Below, piece by piece: positions 1 to 9,578 of a stretch of 64,000 nt of DNA. Source of the DNA: Mesorhizobium sp. WSM3862 (GTDB lineage Bacteria; Pseudomonadota; Alphaproteobacteria; Rhizobiales; Rhizobiaceae); contig NZ_NSGE01000001.1 in assembly GCF_002294985.1 (NCBI RefSeq), forward strand, positions 620,001-684,000, written 5' to 3'. The notes beneath the pieces are model-generated. The model had not been told where the DNA came from, did not search any database, and worked only from the letters and a program-made list of their open reading frames with translations. The position numbers and the translations under genes are program-made. Numbering within the stretch: position 1 is the stretch's first letter; each line of letters begins with the position of its first letter.

Positions 1-691
1 CGCCATGCGGCGTGAAGAACAGGTCCAGTTCGAATTTCGGCAGCTGGTTGGTGCCGAAGAGAACCTCGTCGCGCACCATCAGCGGCGGCTGGATCTCCTC
101 ATAGCCGTGCTCTGTCGTGTGCAGGTCGATCATGAACTGGCCGAGCGCGCGCTCCATGCGCGCCAGATGGCTCTTCAGCACCGTGAAGCGCGAGCCGGAC
201 AGCTTCGCCGCACGCTCGAAATCCATCATGCCGAGCGCTTCGCCGATCTCGAAATGCTCCTTCACCCAGTTCGGGCGGGTCGGCACATCGCCGACGACGC
301 GCTTTACGACATTGTCGTGCTCGTCCTTGCCGACCGGCACGTCGTCGAGCGGCACGTTGGGCAGGACCGCAAGCGCGTCGTTCAGCGCCTGGTCGAGCTC
401 GCGCTCGCGCGCCTCGCCGTTCTGGATGAACGCCTTGATCTCGCCGACCTCGGCCTTGAGCTTTTCAGCAAGCACGGCCTCGCCCGAGCGCATGGCATTG
501 CCGATTTCCTTCGAAGCGGCATTGCGGCGCTCCTGCTTGACCTGCAATTCGCTGAGATGGGTGCGGCGCTCCTCGTCCCTGGCGATCAGATCCTCGACGG
601 CGGACTGGGCGTCCTCAGCCGACCACGAGCGCTTCACCAGCGCTTCGATAAGGGCCTTCGGGTTGTCGCGAATCCATTTGATGTCAAGCAT
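1..691 (-). CDS. serS: Seryl-tRNA synthetase, N-terminal part (cut by window start)
   Basis: Class II aminoacyl-tRNA synthetase that charges tRNA-Ser in the cytoplasm. About 230 residues are visible. The protein opens [11 protein letters not shown], typical of SerRS, and continues with a long charged helical stretch (about residues 30-100) matching the antiparallel coiled-coil arm that grips the tRNA-Ser variable loop. The start of the catalytic core follows, including the [11 protein letters not shown] stretch near class II motif 1. Motifs 2 and 3 lie beyond the window. The ATG at 691 gives the family N-terminus with no extra residues. It follows tatC on the same strand after 109 bases, an arrangement common in Rhizobiales. 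Identification is firm. Confidence 0.95.
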   Translation of the reverse strand, partial: MLDIKWIRDNPKALIEALVKRSWSAEDAQSAVEDLIARDEERRTHLSELQVKQERRNAASKEIGNAMRSGEAVLAEKLKAEVGEIKAFIQNGEARERELDQALNDALAVLPNVPLDDVPVGKDEHDNVVKRVVGDVPTRPNWVKEHFEIGEALGMMDFERAAKLSGSRFTVLKSHLARMERALGQFMIDLHTTEHGYEEIQPPLMVRDEVLFGTNQLPKFELDLFFTPHG

Positions 692-800
692 GGCTTTCCG
701 TCCTCGGGTAAGGTTCGAGGGCGTAAACCGCATCCCTGATCGATGCAAGACAGCAGCAGCGGGCAGCCGTGTTTTTCAGGCCCGGGACCAGGTTTTAGCG

Positions 801-1667
801 CTAGGTTGACGGCGCGTCCGGCGTCTTTCCGGCGACAGCGCTGTCTGCCTCTTCCTGCCTGTCGCGCGCCAGACGGTCGCGCTCCCGGCTGCGCTCGATC
901 AGGCGCGAAGTGAAGATCGCGACCTCGTAGAGCACGATGGTCGGAAGAGCGAGGCCGATCTGGCTCATCGGATCTGGCGGGGTCAACACCGCGGCGACGA
1001 CGAAGGCAATGACGATCGCCCATTTGCGCTTCTCGGCCAGCGCTTGCGACGACAGAAGGCCGACGCGCGTCAGCAGGCTGGTCACCACCGGCAGCTGGAA
1101 CACCAGGCCGAAGGAGAAGATCAGCGTCATGATCAGGCTGAGATATTCCGACACCTTCGGCAGCAAGGAGATCTGCACCTGGTCGTTGGTGCCGACCTGC
1201 TGCATGGCGAGGAAGAACCACATCACCATCGGGGTGAAGAAGAAATAGACCAGCGAGGCGCCCATCAGGAACAGGATGGGCGACGCAATCAGGAACGGCA
1301 GGAAGGCGCTGCGTTCGTTCTTGTAGAGACCCGGCGCGATGAATTTATAGATCTGCGTGGCGATCAGCGGGAAAGCGATGACCATGCCGCCGAACATGGC
1401 GAGCTTCACCTGGGTGAAGAAGAACTCCTGCGGCGCCGTGTAGATCAGCTCGACCTTGTGCGGGTCGAGCCCAGCCCATTGCGTCGCCCATTTGAACGGG
1501 ACGACCAGAAGGTTGAACAGGCGCTTGGCGAAGAAGAAGCAGGCGAGGAAGGCGATGAAGAAGCCGCCCAGCGACCAGATCAGCCGCCGGCGCAGCTCGA
1601 CAAGGTGCTCGATCAGCGGCGCCGAGGATTTCTCGATCTCTTCCCTCTCCTTGTCCGAGACGCTCAC
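801..1667 (-). CDS. tatC: Sec-independent protein translocase subunit TatC
   Basis: Polytopic inner-membrane receptor of the twin-arginine pathway, which with TatB binds RR signal peptides of folded proteins. The 288-residue product has the hallmark N-terminal HLVELRRRLI segment (about residues 20-30), six hydrophobic segments, and the conserved acidic periplasmic region after helix 2. The C-terminal tail is charged and longer than in E. coli TatC (about 258 residues), as is usual in rhizobia. Its ATG overlaps the end of tatB by 4 bases, so translational coupling is likely. The order is tatA-tatB-tatC. Confidence 0.96.
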   Translation of the reverse strand: MSVSDKEREEIEKSSAPLIEHLVELRRRLIWSLGGFFIAFLACFFFAKRLFNLLVVPFKWATQWAGLDPHKVELIYTAPQEFFFTQVKLAMFGGMVIAFPLIATQIYKFIAPGLYKNERSAFLPFLIASPILFLMGASLVYFFFTPMVMWFFLAMQQVGTNDQVQISLLPKVSEYLSLIMTLIFSFGLVFQLPVVTSLLTRVGLLSSQALAEKRKWAIVIAFVVAAVLTPPDPMSQIGLALPTIVLYEVAIFTSRLIERSRERDRLARDRQEEADSAVAGKTPDAPST

Positions 1668-2407
1668 TTGGCGGCTCCTGCCGTCTTCTTGGCATCGGCC
1701 GCCTTTTTCACGGCCGGCTTCTTCGCCGCGTGGTTGGCCTCAACCTTGGGTGCCGCCTTCTTAGCAGGCGCTGCGGCCTTTGCGGGCGCCGGCGCAGATT
1801 TTGCCGGGGCTTTAGGCGCCGGAGCCTTGGCCGATGCGGCTTTCGCCGCTGCACCGGCGGCTTTCGTCTTCGACGCGGCCACTTTTTTCGCCGGCTGGGC
1901 GGACCCGGCGGTCTCCGCAATGGGCGTGGTCACAGAGGCCTCAGTCAAGGCCGGGGAGATCGGCGCAGCTGGCGGGGACATCGGCACAGCCGGGGCGACG
2001 TCGGTTCCGTTGATGCCCGGGATTTCCGTCGCGCCGTTCTTCAGCGGCTCGGCAGGCTGCGGGGTCGTTGCATCCGAGGGCGCCTGATCGGAAGCCGGCT
2101 TGGGCTTCATCATCGTATCGACGCCGGCCCGCACGTCGGCCGCCGCCTGCTCGAACGGATTGAGCTGCTTGCGGATTTCGTTCATCGGGCTGAGCCCACG
2201 AAGGCTGTCGACCGAGTCCTTGACATCGTCAAGCTCGGCTTCCTTCAGGGCGTCGTTGAACTGCTTCTGGAAGTCGCCCGCCATGGCGCGCAATTTGGCC
2301 GCGGTGCGGCCAAACGTGCGCAGCATGTTGGGCAAATCCTTCGGCCCGACGACCACGATCATGACGACCGCGATCACCAGCAGCTCGCTCCAGCCGACTT
2401 CGAACAT
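1664..2407 (-). CDS. tatB: Sec-independent protein translocase subunit TatB
   Basis: Single-span component of the Tat receptor complex. The N-terminus has the TatB form: MFEVGWSELL, a transmembrane helix with an early glutamate, then a GPKDLP hinge (about residues 21-26) and an amphipathic helix. The C-terminal third (from about residue 170) is a low-complexity Ala/Lys/Pro tail with repeated AAPAKA-type units, probably disordered. At 247 residues it is longer than E. coli TatB (171), because of that tail. It sits between tatA (83-base gap) and tatC (4-base overlap). Confidence 0.95.
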   Translation of the reverse strand: MFEVGWSELLVIAVVMIVVVGPKDLPNMLRTFGRTAAKLRAMAGDFQKQFNDALKEAELDDVKDSVDSLRGLSPMNEIRKQLNPFEQAAADVRAGVDTMMKPKPASDQAPSDATTPQPAEPLKNGATEIPGINGTDVAPAVPMSPPAAPISPALTEASVTTPIAETAGSAQPAKKVAASKTKAAGAAAKAASAKAPAPKAPAKSAPAPAKAAAPAKKAAPKVEANHAAKKPAVKKAADAKKTAGAAK

Positions 2408-2490
2408 GGCAATCTATTCCAACGAGAGCCTGTCGCCCAAAAACACGAAAGGGTTCTGGGACAACGACATGCTCAAAGCAACAACCGGAC

Positions 2491-2709
2491 TCAGCTCTTG
2501 CTGACCTTTTCCTTGCCCGGCGATACGGTCTCGTCGGCGCGGTGCTCGACGGTCCGCTTGTCGTCGGTATCGTCCTCAGCCATGCCCTTCTTGAAGCTCT
2601 TGATGCCCTTGGCCATGTCGCCCATCAGCTCCGGCAGCTTGCCGCGGCCGAACAGGAGCAGCACGATGACCAGAACGATCAGCCAGTGCCATATCGATAG
2701 TGAACCCAT
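2491..2709 (-). CDS. tatA: Sec-independent protein translocase subunit TatA
   Basis: Pore-forming small subunit of the Tat translocase, 72 residues. It opens with a hydrophobic helix ([19 protein letters not shown]), followed by the FGRGKLPEL hinge and an amphipathic [10 protein letters not shown] helix, which is the classic TatA layout. The C-terminus is short and charged. The gene is first of tatABC, so the operon promoter should lie in 2710-2888, between this gene and the end of scpB. Confidence 0.96.
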   Translation of the reverse strand: MGSLSIWHWLIVLVIVLLLFGRGKLPELMGDMAKGIKSFKKGMAEDDTDDKRTVEHRADETVSPGKEKVSKS

Positions 2710-2888
2710 AACAATCTCTCTCGAATGTTTTCCCTCGGCGATGATCTATGCGTTTTCGCTCGGGGATTCAAACACAACCGCAATGAAGTTGGTAAAATGG
2801 CTAGCGGATGTCACGCACTTTCGGCGTGAGCGCCTTGCTACGAATCCGCGCAGCCCCTGCTAATAAACCATTCGTATCGGTTTCGCAC

Positions 2889-3638
2889 TCACTCTTCGGT
2901 GACGCGCGGCGTGAGCAATCCGAGCTCCTCGAGGTCGATATCGGTCAGCGCATCCTCGTCCTCGGCCAGCGCGTCCGGATCGGCCGGCGGCACAGGCATC
3001 GAGAAATTGGACGGCATGCGCGTCGAGAGCAATCCGGCGCCCTTCAGCTCTTCCATGCCGGGCAGGTCGCGGATCTCCTCCAGCGCGAAGTGATCGAGGA
3101 AAGCGTCGGTCGTACCGTAGGTCACGGGACGGCCGGGCGTGCGGCGCCGGCCGCGCATCCTGACCCACTCCGTCTCCAGCAGCGTGTCCAGCGTGCCCTT
3201 CGAGGTCTCGACCCCCCTGATATCCTCGATCTCGGCGCGGGTGACCGGCTGATGATAGGCGATGATCGCCAGCACTTCGAGCGCCGCGCGCGAAAGCTTT
3301 CTCTGCTGGACCGAGTCCCGGCTCATCAGGAAAGCCAGGTCGCCGGCGGTGCGGAACGCCCAGGCGTCGCCGACCCGCACCAGGTTGACCCCGCGCTTGG
3401 CGTAGATTTCCTGCAGATCGGCCATTGCCGCCGCGATGTTGACGCCCTCGGGCAGGCGCGCCGCCAGTTGCCTTTCACTGACCGGCTCGGCACTGGCGAA
3501 GATGATCGCCTCGGCCATGCGGACTGCTTCCGACAATTGCAGCCGCTCGGCGGGGTTCTCGATAGAACCCTGCTCGGCCATCTCGGCTTCCGGTTCGACC
3601 TTGAACGGGATGACCGAAGCGTTGGCGCGTTCACTCAT
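2889..3638 (-). CDS. scpB: Segregation and condensation protein ScpB
   Basis: Kleisin-associated winged-helix subunit of the SMC-ScpAB condensin, 249 residues. The core reads LSEAVRMAEAIIFASAEPV then the two winged-helix domains, with ALEVLAIIAYHQPVTRAEIE and the IRGV...LL stretch typical of ScpB. A longer open frame extends upstream, but the ATG at 3638 overlaps the scpA stop (ATGA) and starts just ahead of the conserved region, so it is preferred. The C-terminus carries an acidic extension rich in D and E. It follows scpA and nagZ in one direction. Confidence 0.95.
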   Translation of the reverse strand: MSERANASVIPFKVEPEAEMAEQGSIENPAERLQLSEAVRMAEAIIFASAEPVSERQLAARLPEGVNIAAAMADLQEIYAKRGVNLVRVGDAWAFRTAGDLAFLMSRDSVQQRKLSRAALEVLAIIAYHQPVTRAEIEDIRGVETSKGTLDTLLETEWVRMRGRRRTPGRPVTYGTTDAFLDHFALEEIRDLPGMEELKGAGLLSTRMPSNFSMPVPPADPDALAEDEDALTDIDLEELGLLTPRVTEE

Positions 3639-4477
3639 GATGCCACCTCGACTGCCTTGACCCCTTGTGCGCGGCCGCGCAGATAGATCGGCGCGAAGAC
3701 CTGATCCTGCCGCACTTCCAGCTTGCCCTCGCGCACCATTTCGAGTGTCGCGGCGAACGAACTGGCGACTGCCGTGCGCCTTTCTTCCGGCGCCGCCAGA
3801 TACTGGATCAGGAAGCTGTCGAGCGCCGTCCAGTCGCCAATCGTTCCGACCAGCCGTGCCAGCACGTCGCGTGCGTCCTTCAGCGACCATACGGCGCGTC
3901 TGGCGATCGTCACGTTGCTGATCGCCTGCCGCTGGCGCTGCTGCGCATAGGCGGTCAGCAGATCGTAGAGCGAGGCCGAATAGGCATTGCGCTTCTCGAC
4001 GATCACCATTTCCGGCATGCCGCGCGCGAAGACGTCGCGGCCGAGCCGGTTGCGGTTGACCAGCCGCGCAGCGGCATCACGCATCGCCTCCAGCCGCTTC
4101 AGCCGGAATTGCAGCACCGCTGCCAGTTCCTCGCCGCTCTCGCCCTCTTCGCCCGGCTGTTTCGGGATCAACAGCTTCGACTTGAGGAAGGCAAGCCATG
4201 CCGCCATGACCAGATAGTCGGCCGCGAGCTCCAATCTCAGCGCCCTCACCTTCTCGATGAAGGCCAGATATTGCTCGGCGAGCGCCAGGATCGAGATGCG
4301 GGCGAGATCGACCTTCTGGTTGCGCGCCAGATGCAGCAGAAGATCGAGCGGGCCCTCGAAGCCGGCGACATCGACCACGAGCGACGGATCGCCGGTCAGA
4401 CGTGACTCGTCGTTCTCGGCCCACAGACGGTCCATCGGTGCGGCCTTCGCGGCCTTGCTGTCCAATGTTTCCGCCAC
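3635..4477 (-). CDS. scpA: Segregation and condensation protein ScpA
   Basis: Kleisin subunit that bridges the SMC heads, 280 residues. The diagnostic stretch FEGPLDLLLHLARNQKVDL (about residues 39-57) is intact, followed by ISILALAEQYLAFI and the YLVMAAWLAFLKSKLLIP helix. The C-terminal winged helix (DQVFAPIYLRGRAQG region) is present. The stop overlaps the scpB start by 4 bases, and nagZ lies 21 bases upstream. This nagZ-scpA-scpB order is conserved across Rhizobiales. Confidence 0.96.
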   Translation of the reverse strand: MAETLDSKAAKAAPMDRLWAENDESRLTGDPSLVVDVAGFEGPLDLLLHLARNQKVDLARISILALAEQYLAFIEKVRALRLELAADYLVMAAWLAFLKSKLLIPKQPGEEGESGEELAAVLQFRLKRLEAMRDAAARLVNRNRLGRDVFARGMPEMVIVEKRNAYSASLYDLLTAYAQQRQRQAISNVTIARRAVWSLKDARDVLARLVGTIGDWTALDSFLIQYLAAPEERRTAVASSFAATLEMVREGKLEVRQDQVFAPIYLRGRAQGVKAVEVAS

Positions 4478-4498
4478 TTGCCTTGCTTTCCCTTCGGT

Positions 4499-5518
4499 TC
4501 AGGCCACCGCGTCGAAATAGGTGGCGAATTCCGCGCGTATGGTGCTTTCGTCCGCGACGTCGCGGTCCTTTATATAGGCCAGCGCCCGCTCCGCTCTCGC
4601 CAAGGACTTGCCTTCGAGCACCGTCGTACGCGACGCGATCCCCGACATTTCCTCGAAAACGCCGTTGCAGTGAAGGACGAGATCGCAGCCCGCCGCAAGG
4701 ATCGCGGCCGCCTTTGTCGGGAAATCCCCAGAAAGTGCCTTCATCGAGGTGTCGTCGCTCATTAGGAGCCCGTCGAAGCCGATCTCGCCACGGATCACCT
4801 CGTTGACGACCTTGGCCGAGGTCGTCGCCGGATTGTCCGGGTCGATCGCGCTGTAGACGACATGCGCCGTCATCGCCATCGGCAGGTGGTTGAGCGCCTT
4901 GAACGGGGCGAAATCATGTTGCCGCAACTCGGCGAGGGGCGTGTCGACCGTCGGCAGCGCAAAATGCGTATCGGCAAAGGCGCGGCCGTGGCCGGGAATA
5001 TGCTTCATGACCGGCAGGACGCCACCCGACATCAGGCCCTCGGCCGAAGCCCGGCCAAGCTCGATCACGGCATTGGGCTCCATGCCATAGGCGCGCGCGC
5101 CGATGACATCGCTGGCGCCCGCAATGGGGACGTCGAGCACCGGCAGGCAGTCGGCGGTGATGCCGTGGCGCAGCAGATCGAAGGCGTGAAGCCGCGCGAG
5201 CAGCCACGCGGCGCGGCGGCCGGCCTCGCGATCGTCGCGCCAAAGCGCGCCGAGCGCTCCGCCTGCAGGATAGTTCGGCGCCAGCGGCGGCCGCAGGCGC
5301 TGCACCCTGCCGCCCTCCTGGTCGATGAAGACCGGGGCATCCGGGCGTCCGACGCTCTCGCGCATCGAGGCGACCAGGTCGCGGATCTGCTCGGTCTCGC
5401 CGACATTGCGCGCGAACAGGATGAAGCCCCAAGGACGTTCGTCGCCGTAGAAGCGGATTTCATCTTCGGTGAGGGATTTCCCGGCACAGCCGAGGATCAT
5501 GGATTTTGATTCGGTCAT
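4499..5518 (-). CDS. nagZ: Beta-N-acetylhexosaminidase, glycoside hydrolase family 3
   Basis: Cytoplasmic enzyme that removes N-acetylglucosamine from anhydro-muropeptides during peptidoglycan recycling. The 339-residue product has the GH3 NagZ signatures: IDQEGGRVQRL near residue 70, KHIPGHGRAFADTHFALP (catalytic His and Asp loop of NagZ) near residue 170, and the SDDTSMKAL nucleophile segment, where the aspartate sits before TSM. The frame is open further upstream to 5695, but MTESKSMILG at 5518 is the natural N-terminus. Probably co-transcribed with scpAB. Confidence 0.94.
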   Translation of the reverse strand: MTESKSMILGCAGKSLTEDEIRFYGDERPWGFILFARNVGETEQIRDLVASMRESVGRPDAPVFIDQEGGRVQRLRPPLAPNYPAGGALGALWRDDREAGRRAAWLLARLHAFDLLRHGITADCLPVLDVPIAGASDVIGARAYGMEPNAVIELGRASAEGLMSGGVLPVMKHIPGHGRAFADTHFALPTVDTPLAELRQHDFAPFKALNHLPMAMTAHVVYSAIDPDNPATTSAKVVNEVIRGEIGFDGLLMSDDTSMKALSGDFPTKAAAILAAGCDLVLHCNGVFEEMSGIASRTTVLEGKSLARAERALAYIKDRDVADESTIRAEFATYFDAVA

Positions 5519-5701
5519 GAATCGAAGCTTAGAGCAATTCCAGGAACAATGTGTAACCGTTTTGTGCCCGGAATTGCGCAAAAACAAGGAGTTATGCGGT
5601 TCTGCGTTTCTGCCGGCGCTGAACCGCCCTAAGATTTGCGAAAGCAAAGGGACTGACCCTGACGCTGCCGCATGAATGCCGATAGCCGTCCACAACGAAA
5701 A

Positions 5702-5731
5702 AGCCGGCGCGGCCTCGCGGCGGCGCCGGCT
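5702..5731 (-). terminator. Rho-independent terminator of the SPOR gene
   Basis: A perfect 9-bp stem (agccggcgc / gcgccggct) with a 12-base loop lies 19 bases beyond the stop of the SPOR gene. Read on the minus strand the stem is followed directly by five T residues. This separates the SPOR transcript from nagZ. Confidence 0.85.
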
Positions 5732-5749
5732 CTGAACGGTGCTAGATGA

Positions 5750-8700
5750 TCAGCGCGACACGAAGCAGGTGCCGCCGGCCGCCTTGTAGTTGGTGCACAG
5801 ATTGATCGCGTCGTTGCGCGACTGGGCCGGAACCCGGACGCGGTAGAAAGTGCCCTTGCCGGCGATCTGCGCCTTGACGATGTTGGCTGTGCGTCCGGCA
5901 AGCACGCTGCCGTAACGGCGCTGCAGGTCCTGGTAGGTGGACTGGGCGCTTTCAACCGTCGGCTGCGAAGCGATCTGCATCGACCACGAGCCGCCGCCTG
6001 CCGCCGCCGGATCGATGGAGGCGACCTGGTCGGGCTTGACCTCGCCCACGATATCGACCGGCTGATCGGACGGACGCGGCGGCGCCACCGGCACCTTCGC
6101 CGGCGTGTTGGCGGACTGGACCCTGGCTTCGGTCTTCGGCGCGGCGGCGGGCTTCACCGCTGCGGCATCGCTCTGGTCATCACCGCCCTGGTCGGCAGCC
6201 TGATCGGTTGCCGGCGTGACGGCGCCTGTCGGCTGGGCATCGCCCTGCCCGGCGGAAGCGACGTGCTGCGGCGCCGGATCGATCGGTTCGGTCGCCGCGA
6301 CCTGCGGCGCGGGAGCCGGGTCGTCTCGCGGAACCAGCGAGCCGTCAGGCTTCACCATCATGGTCTTCACCTTGCGCGGCGCCACGGCGACGACATCGTT
6401 GTTGGTCCCCTTGTCTGCCTCCTGCAGAACCTGGGCGATGCGGTCTTCCGATTTCGGCGCCGGAGCGGCCTGCTGTGGGGTTGCGGGGGCGGCGGCCTGG
6501 GCGTCAGCCGGCGCTGGCGCTGCTGCGTCCGGTGCCGGCGCTGCGGCCTCCGGAGCCGGCGCGGCTTCGGCCGGTGCCGGCGCGGCTGCGGCCGGAGCTG
6601 CTGTGTCCGGAACCGGCGCTGCCGCGGCCGCATTGCCGGCTGAGTTGGTGCCAGGCGCGGCGTCGGTGTCGTCAGGCGAAAGGTCGACGATCCGGCTCTG
6701 CGGGGGTTCCTTCGACGCCACGTCGATAGGTTCCTCGGTGTTGGTCACCAGTTTCTGCTGCGCCGGTTCGGCGGGCTTGGCCGCCCCACCCTTGGCCACG
6801 GCGTCATAGACCTTGTTGTCTTGGTTCGGCACCACAGTGCCACCCGGATTTTGCGGCTTGACCTTGATCGGCGAATTGTCCGCCTTCACGATCACGGGCG
6901 CTTCGCTGCCGCCCTTGCCGCCAAAGGAGAAGGCGAGAGCGCCGAGACCGCCCGCGACCACAACGGCGCCGACGAGCGCGGCAAGCATCATGCCACGGCT
7001 TCGCGGCTTCGCGGCTTCGCGCTCGGCAAAGCCGGGCACAGTCATCGCCTCGTCGAGCTTAGGATCGTAGTCAAGTTCGTCGACGGCGAAGTCGTCCGCC
7101 TGCGAGACCGGCCGGCTGCCGGGCAAATCGTCTGCATCGAGTTGGCTTGCAGCTGCGGAATGGGACAGGGTCGCCGGTGCAGCGGCCGTCTCGGCGCGCA
7201 ACTCGCGGCGGTCGTAGCCGGTCTTGAATCCGGCATTGAGGGAGTCGTCCTCATAGCCCCGGCTCTGCACAGGCGCCTGAGCGATCTCGGTTGCGTTCAT
7301 CTCGCTAAGCAGGCCGGCAAACTCGGCATCGAGATCGTCATAGGCAGGCGCCGCAGGCTGATCCTCCTCGAAGCTGAGCTCCGGAATGTCGAGGTCGTCG
7401 GCCAACGCCACCACGCGCTCCGGCACGTCGACCGTCTCGACATCGGGCATTTCCTCCTGCTGGCGAGACTGCGGCGCCGCGGCTGGCTTGGCGTAAGCGG
7501 AATAGTCCCTCGCCGGCTCCTCACGATAGGCAGGCGCCGACATCTGCGGCGCCGGGGCCGGCGTGGCGTAATCGGCATAGTCCTTCGCCGGCTCCGCACG
7601 ATAGGCAGGCGTCGGCATCTGCGGCGCCGGCTTGGCGTATGCGGAATAATCCTTCACCGGTTCGTAGGCAGGGGCCGCGGTTTGCGGCGCCGTAGCCGCA
7701 GGCTGCGTGGCATAAGAGGCGTGCACCGGCGCTGCGACCGGGGTCACGCGGCTCCACGACTTTGGCGGTTCGGCAGGCGCGACCGGCGCGTCCATCTCGA
7801 TGCCCTTGGCGAAGGCGGCGTCGAAAGCCTCGTCATCGAAATCTATGCTGGGTTCGGCATCCTGTTCGGAAGCCGCGCCTTCGAAGCCCTGCCGGTCGAG
7901 TTCGCCGGCGAGCAGCCTATCGAGATCGGCATCGGCGGACTGGGCGGTCTGCGTGCCGTAGGCGGGCTCGTTGCGTGCGTCGAGGTCCCAATCGAGCTCA
8001 TCGGCCACGCCAGCCTTCTGGTCGGTGTCGCCAGCCGGCTGAACGACCGACCGCGGTTCCGATGCGGCGGCCGGAACAGGAGCAACCGGGACCGGCGCAA
8101 CCGGAATCGGCCGCGCCGTCATGGCGCCAAGCAGCGCATTGAGTTCGTCTTCCAGGCTGCGCTCGCCTGCGGCCGGCTTAGCCGGCTCGACTGCCGCAAC
8201 CGGCGGAACCGGTGCCGATACAGAAGGAGCAGGCTCCGCGATTGACGGCTCCGCCGCGGCGACGGGCTCGGCAGCCGGCGCTTCCGGTTCCCCGAACGGC
8301 ACGTTGTCGAAATTGAGTTCGAAATCGTCTCCGAAGACCTCTTCAGCCGCAGCCTCGTGACCGGCGACCGGTTCAGGATCGACAGCCGGGCCTTCCGGCT
8401 CCTCGGCAAGCGCGTCACGGAAGCTGAGCTCGAAATCGTCTTCGAAGACCTGATCGGCTACAGCTCCGTGATCGGGTTGGGGATCGAAGGCGGGCTCGGG
8501 ATCGGCGGCGAAATGCTCGGCCTCGACAGGCGCCTCGAGGGCCGGCGATGGCTCGTCATCGACCGACAGTTCCTGCTCCAGGATCAGGTGCTGCGGCTGA
8601 TCGATATCCATGGCGATATCAGCCGTCACCTGCTCAAATTGGGCCTGATCAGATTGGGCATGATCGAAATGGGCCTGATCAAATGCGGCCTGATCGGACC

Positions 8701-9475
8701 GGCTCTCGTAATCTTCGGCGGCGATCGGCTGGTCGACAGCGGCGTGAGCCTCGATCGGCTGCACGTCGGCGCCTTCGGGCTGCTCGATATCACGGTCATC
8801 GAAGGCCAACTCGTCCTCGAGCGACATCTGGACCGCAGTGTCGAAATCGGCGTCGAACGCCGTCTCGTCCGCAGGCGCAAGGACAGCAGGCTCGACAGCC
8901 GCAGGCTCGGCGGCCGCGGCGGCGCTCTCGTCCGTGTCAGGCTGGTCGTCGATCCAGAAGCCCTCATCCAGGGAGGCCGCCATTTCCTGGTCGACGGAAA
9001 GGTCGTCCTGCACGGGCGAGACTTCCAACGAACGCGCGACCGCCCTGTCGAAATCATCGTCGAATGCCGTGTCCGCGGCCGGCTCCAGCGCAGGGGGCGT
9101 GGCAACAGCGGGCGTGGCAAAATGGGCGTGATCCGCCGCATCGTCAAAGACGAAATCCCGTTCAAGAGAAGCGGCGAGCTCGTCGTCGCTGAGAGTGGCA
9201 GCCCAGTAAGCCGGCGCAGCCTGGGCAGCCTGCTGCGCCACCGGCTCGCTTTCCTCGGCAATGTTGAAGTCGCCCATCAGCTCCTTTTCGAGGTCGATGT
9301 CGAAGTTGGCCCCGTCGGCAGCCTGGTTCGCGGGCGCAGCCTTTGCGGCCGCCGGCGACTGCGGCCTGACCGGCTGACGCGGATCGAAACCCATGATGCG
9401 GGTCAGTTCGGCGAACGGATCGTCGTCGGCGATGTGATTGCTTGCGGCTACTTTCAGCTGGGTTCTGTCTGCCAT
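5750..9475 (-). CDS. Giant SPOR-domain envelope protein (FtsN-like)
   Basis: A 1241-residue bitopic inner-membrane protein. Residues 1-828 are an acidic cytoplasmic region rich in D, E, A and P with recurring motifs such as ELSFRDAL and FELNFDN. One transmembrane helix lies at about 829-851. An Ala/Pro-rich periplasmic linker follows, and a C-terminal SPOR domain (1163-1241) opens SWSMQIASQ and ends GGTCFVSR. SPOR domains bind denuded peptidoglycan glycans at sites of division or growth. Large SPOR proteins of this build in rhizobia are FtsN-like factors (S. meliloti RgsS is the likely counterpart, by inference). The cytoplasmic half holds three copies of a PAYxxEPxxDYxxYAxPAP unit near 7471-7672. 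It lies between argS and nagZ. Confidence 0.88.
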   Translation of the reverse strand: MADRTQLKVAASNHIADDDPFAELTRIMGFDPRQPVRPQSPAAAKAAPANQAADGANFDIDLEKELMGDFNIAEESEPVAQQAAQAAPAYWAATLSDDELAASLERDFVFDDAADHAHFATPAVATPPALEPAADTAFDDDFDRAVARSLEVSPVQDDLSVDQEMAASLDEGFWIDDQPDTDESAAAAAEPAAVEPAVLAPADETAFDADFDTAVQMSLEDELAFDDRDIEQPEGADVQPIEAHAAVDQPIAAEDYESRSDQAAFDQAHFDHAQSDQAQFEQVTADIAMDIDQPQHLILEQELSVDDEPSPALEAPVEAEHFAADPEPAFDPQPDHGAVADQVFEDDFELSFRDALAEEPEGPAVDPEPVAGHEAAAEEVFGDDFELNFDNVPFGEPEAPAAEPVAAAEPSIAEPAPSVSAPVPPVAAVEPAKPAAGERSLEDELNALLGAMTARPIPVAPVPVAPVPAAASEPRSVVQPAGDTDQKAGVADELDWDLDARNEPAYGTQTAQSADADLDRLLAGELDRQGFEGAASEQDAEPSIDFDDEAFDAAFAKGIEMDAPVAPAEPPKSWSRVTPVAAPVHASYATQPAATAPQTAAPAYEPVKDYSAYAKPAPQMPTPAYRAEPAKDYADYATPAPAPQMSAPAYREEPARDYSAYAKPAAAPQSRQQEEMPDVETVDVPERVVALADDLDIPELSFEEDQPAAPAYDDLDAEFAGLLSEMNATEIAQAPVQSRGYEDDSLNAGFKTGYDRRELRAETAAAPATLSHSAAASQLDADDLPGSRPVSQADDFAVDELDYDPKLDEAMTVPGFAEREAAKPRSRGMMLAALVGAVVVAGGLGALAFSFGGKGGSEAPVIVKADNSPIKVKPQNPGGTVVPNQDNKVYDAVAKGGAAKPAEPAQQKLVTNTEEPIDVASKEPPQSRIVDLSPDDTDAAPGTNSAGNAAAAAPVPDTAAPAAAAPAPAEAAPAPEAAAPAPDAAAPAPADAQAAAPATPQQAAPAPKSEDRIAQVLQEADKGTNNDVVAVAPRKVKTMMVKPDGSLVPRDDPAPAPQVAATEPIDPAPQHVASAGQGDAQPTGAVTPATDQAADQGGDDQSDAAAVKPAAAPKTEARVQSANTPAKVPVAPPRPSDQPVDIVGEVKPDQVASIDPAAAGGGSWSMQIASQPTVESAQSTYQDLQRRYGSVLAGRTANIVKAQIAGKGTFYRVRVPAQSRNDAINLCTNYKAAGGTCFVSR
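7471..7672 (-). repeat. Three-copy Pro/Tyr-rich repeat inside the SPOR protein
   Basis: Within the cytoplasmic region, three consecutive units read roughly PAYEPVKDYSAYAKPAP, PAYRAEPAKDYADYATPAP and PAYREEPARDYSAYAKPAA, each about 22-24 residues. The nucleotide sequence repeats as well (ggcgtatgcggaata-type blocks recur), which suggests recent tandem duplication. The function is unknown. Tyr/Pro-rich linear motifs of this kind often serve as docking sites. Confidence 0.75.
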
Positions 9476-9578
9476 TATTGTTCCCGAACTCGCACACAGT
9501 CGGACGCCATGGACGTCGCGCAGGGTTGGCCCTTACCAGCGCAATGTGGGCAAAAGGTGACAGGCTTTTTAGTCAAAC

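Noticed and set aside
2811..2829. A short hairpin (tcacgc / gcgtga) between tatA and scpB
   Set aside because: The stem has only six base pairs and no T-tract, too weak to call a terminator.
1730..2863. A 377-codon plus-strand frame across tatB and tatA
   Set aside because: It mirrors the Ala/Lys/Pro tail of tatB and breaks into arginine-rich nonsense; the tat genes on the minus strand are certain.
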